Source of the DNA: Zwartia sp.
GTDB taxonomy: Bacteria > Pseudomonadota > Gammaproteobacteria > Burkholderiales > Burkholderiaceae_B
NCBI GenBank assembly: GCA_030653405.1
Contig: JAURZO010000227.1
Span: forward strand, 1-11,126
Reading direction: 5' to 3'
Length of the DNA stretch: 11,126 nt
Part shown: piece after piece, positions 4,888 to 11,126 of the stretch
Position numbering within the stretch: the stretch's first letter is position 1
How the letters are laid out: the number at the start of each line of letters is the position of its first letter
Translations under genes and position numbers: made by a program
The notes under the pieces: generated by a model
What the model was told of the DNA's origin: nothing
Databases searched by the model: none
The model's input: only the letters and a program-made list of their open reading frames with translations

Positions 4888-4903
4888 GGGATGATACAAT
4901 CCC
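4888..4903 (+). promoter_or_regulatory. Extended -10 promoter of the nuo operon, inside a dyad
   Basis: TGATACAAT (4892-4900) is a TGn extended -10 with hexamer TACAAT at 4895-4900. It predicts a start near 4907 and a leader of about 27 nt before nuoA. The element lies inside an inverted repeat, GGGAT (4888-4892) and ATCCC (4899-4903). A bound regulator could therefore block the -10 directly. No consensus -35 is apparent. Confidence 0.5.
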
Positions 4904-4933
4904 AGAGTTTTGTGCAACAGCCGGAAACGTCGA

Positions 4934-5293
4934 ATGAATCTGGAACAATACTTCCCTGTTTTGTTATTTATCGTGGTTGGCACAGTCATTGGTTTTGCTT
5001 TGATTGCTGCTGGTTCACTGATTGGCCCCAATCGTCCCGATGCTCAAAAGCTCTCGCCCTATGAGTGCGGCTTTGAGGCCTTTGGCGATGCCCGCATGAA
5101 GTTCGATGTGCGCTATTACCTTGTTGCCATTTTGTTTATTTTGTTCGATCTTGAAATTGCATTTTTGTTCCCTTGGGCGATTTCGAATGGCTCAGTTGGG
5201 ATGGTCGGTTTTGTCACAGTCATGATCTTTTTGGCCGTGCTCACCGTTGGTTTCATCTACGAATGGAAAAAAGGCGCGCTCGATTGGGAGTAA
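4934..5293 (+). CDS. nuoA: NADH-quinone oxidoreductase subunit A
   Basis: NuoA is a small inner-membrane subunit of respiratory complex I at the junction of the membrane and peripheral arms. The 119-residue protein from ATG 4934 (MNLEQYFPVLLF) has normal length. Three membrane spans are visible, at about 8-30, 62-82 and 88-108. The conserved loop between spans 1 and 2 carries YECGFE (43-48; the Cys45 loop near the quinone site) and RYYLVA. Span 2 contains the conserved acidic pair in FDLE (Asp72, Glu74). An in-frame TTG at 4910 would add eight residues that do not look like family sequence, so the ATG is preferred; GGAA at 4923-4926 is a weak ribosome-binding site. It is first in the nuo operon, with 24 bases to nuoB. 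Confidence 0.97.
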   Translation: MNLEQYFPVLLFIVVGTVIGFALIAAGSLIGPNRPDAQKLSPYECGFEAFGDARMKFDVRYYLVAILFILFDLEIAFLFPWAISNGSVGMVGFVTVMIFLAVLTVGFIYEWKKGALDWE

Positions 5294-5317
5294 CTCCTTC
5301 GATGCAGCGAGACACCT

Positions 5318-5794
5318 ATGGCTATTGACGGTATTTTGAAACAAGGTTTTGTCACCACGAGCGCTGACAAGTTTATTAATTGGGCCAAGACAGGTTCAAT
5401 GTGGCCTATGACGTTTGGATTGGCGTGCTGTGCGGTCGAGATGATGCATGCGGGTGCGGCACGTTATGACCTGGACCAGTTCGGCATTATTTTTCGTCCC
5501 AGCCCGCGACAATCCGATCTGATGATTGTGGCCGGCACGCTTTGCAACAAAATGGCACCGGCTTTGCGTAAGGTCTACGACCAGATGCCCGAGCCACGTT
5601 GGGTCGTGTCGATGGGTTCCTGCGCTAATGGCGGCGGCTATTACCATTACTCCTATTCGGTTGTGCGCGGCTGTGATCGGATTGTTCCGGTTGATGTGTA
5701 TGTGCCGGGCTGTCCGCCGACTGCAGAGGCTCTTGTCTACGGCCTTTTGCAGATGCAAAACAAAATTCGTCAGACCAATACGATCGCTCGTTAA
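5318..5794 (+). CDS. nuoB: NADH-quinone oxidoreductase subunit B
   Basis: NuoB (PSST homologue, 158 residues) carries the terminal [4Fe-4S] cluster N2, which hands electrons to ubiquinone at the NuoB/NuoD interface. The four expected ligands are present: the adjacent pair Cys37-Cys38 in GLACCAVEMM, Cys102 in MGSCANGGGYY, and Cys132 in VPGCPPTAEAL. The amphipathic N-terminal helix around NWAKTGSMWPMTFGLACC is typical. It is a peripheral protein on the cytoplasmic face. The Shine-Dalgarno is weak (GCGAGA about 6 bases upstream). A 60-base gap containing a hairpin separates it from nuoC. Confidence 0.98.
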   Translation: MAIDGILKQGFVTTSADKFINWAKTGSMWPMTFGLACCAVEMMHAGAARYDLDQFGIIFRPSPRQSDLMIVAGTLCNKMAPALRKVYDQMPEPRWVVSMGSCANGGGYYHYSYSVVRGCDRIVPVDVYVPGCPPTAEALVYGLLQMQNKIRQTNTIAR

Positions 5795-5808
5795 ATCAAA
5801 AGCGTCAG

Positions 5809-5829
5809 ACTGCCCTTATTTAGGGCAGT
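5809..5829 (+). promoter_or_regulatory. Hairpin between nuoB and nuoC
   Basis: ACTGCCCT (5809-5816) and AGGGCAGT (5822-5829) form a perfect 8-bp stem with loop TATTT. It sits 14 bases after the nuoB stop and 25 bases before the nuoC start. No T tract follows, so readthrough is expected. It may mark an mRNA processing or stability point, or slow translation coupling between nuoB and nuoC. Confidence 0.6.
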
Positions 5830-5854
5830 GTGGCGGTTGACTCAGGCTTAAGAC

Positions 5855-6475
5855 ATGTCCAGGCTAGAAAACCTGCAACAACAATTGATCACTCTGTTCG
5901 GTGAACAGGCAAAGATCACGTTATCGACAGACGAAATCACACTCGAAATCTCCGCTGAGCAATGGCAGTCCTGCTGCCAGCGTTTACGTGATGAGCCAGG
6001 TTTGAATTTTGAAACCTGTATCGATTTGTGTGGCGTGGATTATTTGACGTACGGTGCTGGCCGTGTCGGCGAAGTCCCCGTTTCCGCTGTTGTGCCGGTT
6101 GCCCGTTTTGCTGTAGTTGCGCATTTGCTGTCGATCAAGCACAACTGGCGTTTGCGTGTACGTACGTACGCCACCAACGCAGAATTTCCAGTGATCGATT
6201 CTTTGGTTGAGGTTTGGCCTGCGGTTAACTGGTTTGAGCGTGAGGCTTTTGATTTGTTTGGCATCGTGTTCGAAGGTCATCCTGATCTGCGTCGCATCCT
6301 GACGGACTATGGCTTCATCGGCCATCCATTCCGCAAAGATTTCCCGGTATATGGCAACGTCGAGATGCGTTACGACCCAGAGCAGGGTCGTGTCGTTTAC
6401 CAGCCTGTCACGATCGAGCCGCGCGAGGTGATTCCGCGCGTGATTCGCGAAGACGGCTACGGAGTGGGGCGCTAA
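5855..6475 (+). CDS. nuoC: NADH-quinone oxidoreductase subunit C
   Basis: NuoC (30-kDa subunit homologue, 206 residues) is a peripheral-arm protein without cofactors that scaffolds NuoD and NuoB. The family signature is visible at residues 126-164: WFEREAFDLFGIVFEGHPDL, then RRILTDYGFIGHPFRKDFP. The C-terminal tail with YQPVTIEPREVIPRVIRE is typical of proteobacterial NuoC. It is a separate gene, unlike the NuoCD fusion of enterobacteria, as expected for a betaproteobacterium. Only two bases separate its stop from the nuoD ATG, implying translational coupling. The ribosome-binding site before ATG 5855 is weak (AGG at 5843-5845). Confidence 0.98.
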   Translation: MSRLENLQQQLITLFGEQAKITLSTDEITLEISAEQWQSCCQRLRDEPGLNFETCIDLCGVDYLTYGAGRVGEVPVSAVVPVARFAVVAHLLSIKHNWRLRVRTYATNAEFPVIDSLVEVWPAVNWFEREAFDLFGIVFEGHPDLRRILTDYGFIGHPFRKDFPVYGNVEMRYDPEQGRVVYQPVTIEPREVIPRVIREDGYGVGR

Positions 6476-6477
6476 TC

Positions 6478-7734
6478 ATGGCAGAAATTAAGAACTACAC
6501 ACTGAACTTTGGTCCTCAGCACCCCGCTGCGCACGGAGTGCTTCGTCTGGTGCTTGAGCTCGATGGTGAGGTCATCCAGCGCGCTGATCCGCATATCGGT
6601 TTATTGCATCGAGGCACGGAAAAGCTGGCAGAGCATCGTACTTATCTTCAGGCCTTGCCCTATATGGACCGTCTCGACTATGTGTCGATGATGTGTAACG
6701 AGCATGCCTACGTGATGACCATCGAAAAAATGATGGGTGTGACGGTTCCCTTGCGCGCACAGTACATCCGAGTGATGTTCGATGAAATCACGCGTCTGCT
6801 TAACCATCTGATGTCACTTGGCTCACATGCTTTGGACGTGGGTGCGATGGCCGTGTTTTTGTACGCATTCCGCGAGCGTGAAGATTTGATGGATTGTTAC
6901 GAGGCGGTTTCAGGCGCACGTATGCACGCCGCCTACTATCGTCCGGGTGGCGTCTATCGCGATCTGCCTGACGCCATGCCACAGTACGGCAAGTCTAGCC
7001 AGTATCGTTCCGAGAAAGACCTCAAGGCCATGAACGATGCGCGTGCTGGTTCATTGCTAGACTTTATCGAGGACTTCACCAATCGCTTTCCATCTTGTGT
7101 CGACGAGTACGAGACACTGTTGACGGATAATCGGATCTGGAAACAGCGTCTGGTCGGTATTGGCGTGGTTGATCCTGAGCGCGCCAAGGCTTTGGGTTTT
7201 ACCGGGCCGATGTTGCGTGGCTCTGGCGTGGCATGGGACTTGCGTAAGATGCAGCCCTATGAGGTCTACGATCGCATGCAGTTCGACATTCCAGTGGGCG
7301 TCAATGGCGACTCTTACGATCGTTACTTGGTCCGTATCGCTGAAATGCGCGAAAGTAATCGCATCATTGCGCAGTGTGTCCAGTGGCTGCGTAACAACCC
7401 TGGTCCGGTAATGATTGACAATCACAAGGTGTCGCCACCGCACCGCACAGGGATGAAGTCCAACATGGAAGAGCTGATCCATCACTTCAAGCTCTTTACC
7501 GAATGTTTACATGTTCCGGCGGGCGAAGCGTACGCCGCAATTGAACACCCCAAGGGGGAGTTTGGTATTTATATGGTGTCTGACGGGGCCAACAAGCCCT
7601 ATCGACTTAAAATTCGTGCGCCAGGCTTTGTGCACTTGCAGGCGCTTGACGAAATGTCTCGTGGCCACATGATTGCCGATGCTGTCACGATCATCGGCAC
7701 CCAGGATATTGTTTTTGGCGAGATCGACCGCTAA
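6478..7734 (+). CDS. nuoD: NADH-quinone oxidoreductase subunit D
   Basis: NuoD (49-kDa subunit, 418 residues) forms with NuoB the quinone-binding cavity of complex I. It descends from the large subunit of NiFe hydrogenases but has lost the metal ligands. Typical sequences are FGPQHPAAHGVLRLVLELDG (11-30), PHIGLLHRGTEKL (38-50), the YMDRLDYVSMMCNEHAY segment around residues 62-78, and the C-terminus GTQDIVFGEIDR with the invariant final Arg. Length is normal and no disruption is seen. It starts two bases after nuoC and is followed by a 41-base gap to nuoE. Confidence 0.99.
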   Translation: MAEIKNYTLNFGPQHPAAHGVLRLVLELDGEVIQRADPHIGLLHRGTEKLAEHRTYLQALPYMDRLDYVSMMCNEHAYVMTIEKMMGVTVPLRAQYIRVMFDEITRLLNHLMSLGSHALDVGAMAVFLYAFREREDLMDCYEAVSGARMHAAYYRPGGVYRDLPDAMPQYGKSSQYRSEKDLKAMNDARAGSLLDFIEDFTNRFPSCVDEYETLLTDNRIWKQRLVGIGVVDPERAKALGFTGPMLRGSGVAWDLRKMQPYEVYDRMQFDIPVGVNGDSYDRYLVRIAEMRESNRIIAQCVQWLRNNPGPVMIDNHKVSPPHRTGMKSNMEELIHHFKLFTECLHVPAGEAYAAIEHPKGEFGIYMVSDGANKPYRLKIRAPGFVHLQALDEMSRGHMIADAVTIIGTQDIVFGEIDR

Positions 7735-7775
7735 TTTTGCTTGCGTTTTGACTTTGCTACCAACGGATTTAGATC

Positions 7776-8276
7776 ATGCTGCTCTCTGAACAGGCCTACA
7801 AAAGAATTGATCGCGAGATCGCCAAGTACCCGCCGGATCAAAAGCAATCCGCCATCATGGCGTCTTTAGGGATTGCCCAGCAAGAAAAGGGCTGGGTATC
7901 GCCTGAAGTGATTCAAGATATTGCTGATTATCTTGGTCAGCCTGCTATTTTGGTTCAGGAAAATGCAACGTTTTACAACATGTTCAACGTGCGTCCTGTT
8001 GGTCAGTTCAAAATCACCGTCTGTACCAATTTGCCTTGCGCGTTGCGCGATGGTGAAAAAACAGCCGACTATCTGAAAAAGAAGTTGGGCATTGGCTTTC
8101 GTGAAACGACCCCTGATGGCGCTTTTACCCTCATGGAAGGTGAATGCATGGGCGCTTGTGGTGATTCGCCAGTCTTGTTGGTGAACGACAATCACATGTG
8201 TGTGCGGATGGAACGTGAAAAAATTGACGCAATGATCAGCGATTTAACAGACGCCGCCAAGGGAGGCGCAGCATGA
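7776..8276 (+). CDS. nuoE: NADH-quinone oxidoreductase subunit E
   Basis: NuoE (24-kDa subunit, 166 residues) has a thioredoxin-like fold and carries the [2Fe-2S] cluster N1a of the NADH-dehydrogenase module. Ligands fit the family pattern: Cys83 and Cys88 (CTNLPC), then Cys124 and Cys128 (CMGAC, in EGECMGACGDSP). The N-terminal helical bundle domain (about 1-70) includes KQSAIMASLGIAQQEKGWV. Its stop overlaps the nuoF start by four bases (ATGA), the usual coupling of these partners in the NuoEF heterodimer. Confidence 0.98.
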   Translation: MLLSEQAYKRIDREIAKYPPDQKQSAIMASLGIAQQEKGWVSPEVIQDIADYLGQPAILVQENATFYNMFNVRPVGQFKITVCTNLPCALRDGEKTADYLKKKLGIGFRETTPDGAFTLMEGECMGACGDSPVLLVNDNHMCVRMEREKIDAMISDLTDAAKGGAA

Positions 8277-9628
8277 GCGCCGCAATTTTGTCCAAGTACT
8301 CGCAGGGCCTTGAGGTCTCATCTGGTGCAGATTCGATGGCCCTTCATGGTCGCCACATCGTTCCGCAGATCATGGCGGACCTTGATGGTAAAAACTGGCG
8401 TTTGGCCGACTACGTTAAACGTGGTGGCTATGAGGCGCTACGCAAGATTTTGACGCAGGGCATGACTCAGGAAGAAGTGATTGCCGAAGTCAAAGCATCA
8501 GGTTTGCGTGGAAGAGGGGGGGCCGGCTTTCCAACGGGCCTGAAGTGGAGCTTTATGCCCCGCAGCTTTCCTGGTCAAAAGTATTTGGTCTGTAACTCCG
8601 ATGAGGGCGAGCCAGGTACGTTTAAAGACCGTGACATTCTTCGCCTGAATCCGCACATTGTGATCGAAGGCATGGCGATCGCCGCCTATGCGATGGGGAT
8701 CTCCGTTGGCTACAACTATATTCACGGTGAAATTTTCGAGGTGTACGAGCGCTTCGAAGAGGCACTCGACGAAGCACGTCAAGCAGGCTTTTTAGGTGAC
8801 AACATCCTAGGCTCCACCTTTAGTTTCCAGCTACATGCCTTTCATGGCTATGGCGCTTACATTTGTGGCGAGGAAACCGCGTTGCTCGAGTCACTCGAGG
8901 GCAAAAAAGGTCAGCCACGCTTTAAGCCTCCATTCCCTGCAAGCTTTGGTTTATATGGCAAGCCCACCACTATCAACAACACCGAGACGTTTGCGGCAGT
9001 GCCATGGATTATTCGCAATAGCGGACAGGCCTATCTTGAGGTAGGCAAGCCTAACAATGGCGGCACCAAGTTGTTTTCAATCACGGGTGATGTTGAGCGT
9101 CCCGGTAACTATGAAATTCCACTTGGCACCCCATTTTCCAAATTATTGGAGTTAGCGGGTGGTATGCGCGGTGGCTCGACGCTCAAGGCAGTGATTCCCG
9201 GTGGCTCCAGTGCGCCGGTCATTCCAGGCAACATCATGATGGATACGACGATGGACTATGACGCCATCGCCAAGGCGGGTTCGATGTTGGGTTCTGGTGC
9301 CGTGATCGTGATGAACGACACGCGCTGCATGGTCAAGTCGCTCTTGCGCTTATCGTATTTCTATTTTGAAGAAAGTTGTGGTCAGTGCACGCCTTGCCGT
9401 GAAGGGACGGGCTGGCTCTATCGCATGGTGAACCGAATCGAGCACGGTCAGGGCCGTCCCGAAGACTTGGACTTGCTGGATTCAGTCGCGGGCAACATCA
9501 TGGGTCGCACAATTTGCGCTCTGGGTGATGCCGCTGCGATGCCGGTTCGTGGTTTTCTCAAGCACTACCGTGATGAATTTGCACACCACATCGAGCACAA
9601 GCGATGTGTCGTAGCCCCCTATCTCTAA
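8273..9628 (+). CDS. nuoF: NADH-quinone oxidoreductase subunit F (NADH-binding)
   Basis: NuoF (51-kDa subunit, 451 residues) binds NADH and FMN, accepts the hydride, and passes electrons to cluster N3. The Gly-rich loop GRGGAGFPTGLKW (80-92) and NSDEGEPGTFKDR (108-120) form the nucleotide/FMN site, and GAYICGEETALLESLEG (194-210) is the second conserved block. The [4Fe-4S] N3 ligands are Cys369, Cys372 and Cys375 in SCGQCTPCREGT, plus Cys415 in TICALGDAA. The start at 8273 is backed by a strong GGGAGG just upstream and the ATGA overlap with nuoE. It gives about 20 residues before the conserved HGRHIVPQI block, slightly more than many homologues. nuoG follows after 15 bases. Confidence 0.98.
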   Translation: MSAAILSKYSQGLEVSSGADSMALHGRHIVPQIMADLDGKNWRLADYVKRGGYEALRKILTQGMTQEEVIAEVKASGLRGRGGAGFPTGLKWSFMPRSFPGQKYLVCNSDEGEPGTFKDRDILRLNPHIVIEGMAIAAYAMGISVGYNYIHGEIFEVYERFEEALDEARQAGFLGDNILGSTFSFQLHAFHGYGAYICGEETALLESLEGKKGQPRFKPPFPASFGLYGKPTTINNTETFAAVPWIIRNSGQAYLEVGKPNNGGTKLFSITGDVERPGNYEIPLGTPFSKLLELAGGMRGGSTLKAVIPGGSSAPVIPGNIMMDTTMDYDAIAKAGSMLGSGAVIVMNDTRCMVKSLLRLSYFYFEESCGQCTPCREGTGWLYRMVNRIEHGQGRPEDLDLLDSVAGNIMGRTICALGDAAAMPVRGFLKHYRDEFAHHIEHKRCVVAPYL

Positions 9629-9643
9629 GGTTTGGATAAAGTT

Positions 9644-11126
9644 ATGGTTGAGTTAACCATCGACGGCAAGAAAGTCGAAGTGCAAGAAGGCAGCATGGTG
9701 ATGCACGCCGCGCATAAGCTTGGCGTGTACGTGCCGCATTTTTGTTATCACAAGAAACTATCTATCGCGGCCAATTGCCGCATGTGTCTGGTCGAGGTCG
9801 AAAAAGCGCCTAAGGCGATGCCGGCCTGCGCGACGCCTGCGACCAATGGCATGGTGGTGCATACCTGCTCTGAGCGCGCCATTGCCGCGCAAAAGAGTGT
9901 GATGGAGTTTTTGCTGATCAATCACCCGCTTGACTGTCCCATCTGTGATCAGGGCGGTGAGTGTCAGTTGCAGGATTTAGCCGTCGGTTACGGCGGTTCG
10001 ACTTCGCGCTACAACGAAGAAAAGCGGGTGGTGTTCCACAAAGAGCTCGGTCCGCTCGTCTCCGCAGAGGAGATGTCACGCTGCATTCATTGCACACGTT
10101 GTGTCCGCTTTGGTCAGGAAGTGGCCGGCGTGATGGAGCTTGGGATGATCGGGCGTGGAGAGCATTCCGAAATCACGACCTTTGTGGGCCGCTCAGTTGA
10201 GTCTGAGCTGTCTGGCAACATGATTGATCTGTGTCCAGTGGGTGCGTTGACCTCTAAGCCGTTCCGTTATCAGGCCCGTACTTGGGAATTGGCACGTCGC
10301 CGCTCAGTCTCGCCACATGACAGCTTGGGCGCAAACCTCGTTGTTCAAGTCAAAGGCGAAGAAGTTATTCGCGTTGTGCCATTTGAAAATGACGCCATTA
10401 ATGAATGCTGGATCAGCGATCGTGATCGTTTTTCTTATGAAGGTCTCAATGAGGACCGTTTGACGACGCCAATGATTAAAGGCGAAGACGGACAGTGGAA
10501 AGAAGCGACGTGGTCGGATGCTTTGCAAGTCGTCGCCCACGGCTTGATGGATGTGCGTGACGCCTCAGGCGGCGCACAGATTGGTGCCTTGGCAACTGAA
10601 TACGCGACTCTCGAAGAGTTAGCCTTGCTGGCCCGCGTCACGCGCGGTCTTGGGTCTGAAAATATCGACTTTCGGTTGCGTCAGACAGATGTCGCTTTCG
10701 ATGCTGGTTTAACGGGTGCGCCTTGGCTTGGCTTTCCGATCGCCGAGCTCGACACGCTGGATCGTGTGCTGGTCGTGGGTTCGTTCATGCGCAAGGATCA
10801 TCCCTTGATGACCCAGCGTTTGCGCCAGGCTGCCAAGCGTGGAACTCAAATTAACTCGATCGACACAGCCGGTGACGATTTGTTGTTGAAACTAAATGCT
10901 CGGGCGACAGTGCTGCCAGCCAATTTGGCCTTGACCGTGGCACAAGTCGCGGTCGCGTTGTCGAAATTGAAGGGTCAGGATGTGCCCGCCGCTTTGGCGG
11001 ATGTGCAGCCTGATGCGACGGCTCAGTCAATGGCTCAGAGCCTGGCCAGCGGAGAGCGGGTTGCGATTTTGTTGGGTAATTCGGCCGTTAATTCGCCGGA
11101 TGCCTCGTGGATTGCTGCGAACGCTC
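9644..11126 (+). CDS. nuoG: NADH-quinone oxidoreductase subunit G, 3' end outside the window
   Basis: The first 494 codons of NuoG (75-kDa subunit) are visible with no stop. The N-terminal ferredoxin domain binds [2Fe-2S] N1b through Cys34, Cys45, Cys48 and Cys62. The next domain holds N5 with its histidine ligand (His94, Cys98, Cys101, Cys107 in HPLDCPICDQGGEC). It is followed by N4 (Cys147, Cys150, Cys153, Cys197). The molybdopterin-oxidoreductase-like domain then begins at about residue 215. The extra cluster N7 of E. coli and Thermus is absent: the matching stretch RRRSVSPHDSLGANL lacks its cysteines. This is the common state in other proteobacteria and mitochondria. The weak GGAT at 9633-9636 precedes the ATG. 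The remainder of the operon should lie to the right. Confidence 0.98.
   Translation, partial: MVELTIDGKKVEVQEGSMVMHAAHKLGVYVPHFCYHKKLSIAANCRMCLVEVEKAPKAMPACATPATNGMVVHTCSERAIAAQKSVMEFLLINHPLDCPICDQGGECQLQDLAVGYGGSTSRYNEEKRVVFHKELGPLVSAEEMSRCIHCTRCVRFGQEVAGVMELGMIGRGEHSEITTFVGRSVESELSGNMIDLCPVGALTSKPFRYQARTWELARRRSVSPHDSLGANLVVQVKGEEVIRVVPFENDAINECWISDRDRFSYEGLNEDRLTTPMIKGEDGQWKEATWSDALQVVAHGLMDVRDASGGAQIGALATEYATLEELALLARVTRGLGSENIDFRLRQTDVAFDAGLTGAPWLGFPIAELDTLDRVLVVGSFMRKDHPLMTQRLRQAAKRGTQINSIDTAGDDLLLKLNARATVLPANLALTVAQVAVALSKLKGQDVPAALADVQPDATAQSMAQSLASGERVAILLGNSAVNSPDASWIAANA

Noticed and set aside
4910..4933. Upstream TTG start for nuoA adding eight residues
   Set aside because: The added residues (starting at TTG 4910) do not match NuoA N-termini. 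The ATG at 4934 gives the standard MNLEQYFPVL start.
9644..10250. Possible loss of Fe-S clusters in NuoG suggesting a non-functional complex
   Set aside because: Ligands for N1b, N5 and N4 are all present. Only the optional N7 site is missing, which is normal for most proteobacteria.
10304..10641. Minus-strand frames antisense to nuoG
   Set aside because: They overlap the clear nuoG coding sequence in full and show no family features.

Overview
The window is a chromosomal housekeeping segment of a betaproteobacterium, most likely Burkholderiales and probably Alcaligenaceae-like. The evidence is the gene order tpiA - secG - tRNA-Leu(GAG) - nuo, separate (unfused) nuoC and nuoD, a Burkholderiales-type trimeric porin with a QSSVTLYG N-terminus and a terminal Phe, and an Ala/Pro-rich SecG tail. 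The genus cannot be fixed from sequence alone. No phage, insertion sequence, CRISPR array or defence/toxin locus is visible.

Layout: a minus-strand DUF1080-type lipoprotein gene is cut by the left edge (1-311). After about 300 bases without a convincing gene comes a minus-strand tRNA-Ser(UGA) (608-697). Plus-strand genes follow: tpiA (821-1576), secG with an 11-copy hexamer tract in its tail (1628-2176) and tRNA-Leu(GAG) (2265-2349). A 438-base interval (2350-2787) holds possibly decayed minus-strand reading frames and a repeat-rich upstream region for a universal stress protein gene (2788-3216), which ends in a clear intrinsic terminator. A 266-base interval with nested dyads leads into an outer-membrane porin gene (3608-4759). 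The porin mRNA end carries three consecutive inverted repeats, the last a strong terminator. An extended -10 promoter at about 4892-4900 then starts the complex I operon nuoA-B-C-D-E-F-G. nuoG runs off the right edge.

How the genes work together: NuoE, NuoF and NuoG form the NADH-oxidising arm (FMN plus Fe-S clusters). NuoB, NuoC and NuoD form the connecting quinone-reducing module, and NuoA is the first membrane subunit. TpiA serves glycolysis/gluconeogenesis and SecG assists protein export; the porin and the lipoprotein are themselves exported envelope proteins. The usp and porin genes each have their own regulatory regions and terminators and look like independent units placed between tRNA-Leu and nuoA.

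I see no convincing undescribed system. The points most worth a second look are the structured non-coding intervals around usp and the porin, the hairpin inside the nuo operon between nuoB and nuoC, the in-frame hexamer tract in secG, and the unrecognised protein-like frames downstream of tRNA-Leu.
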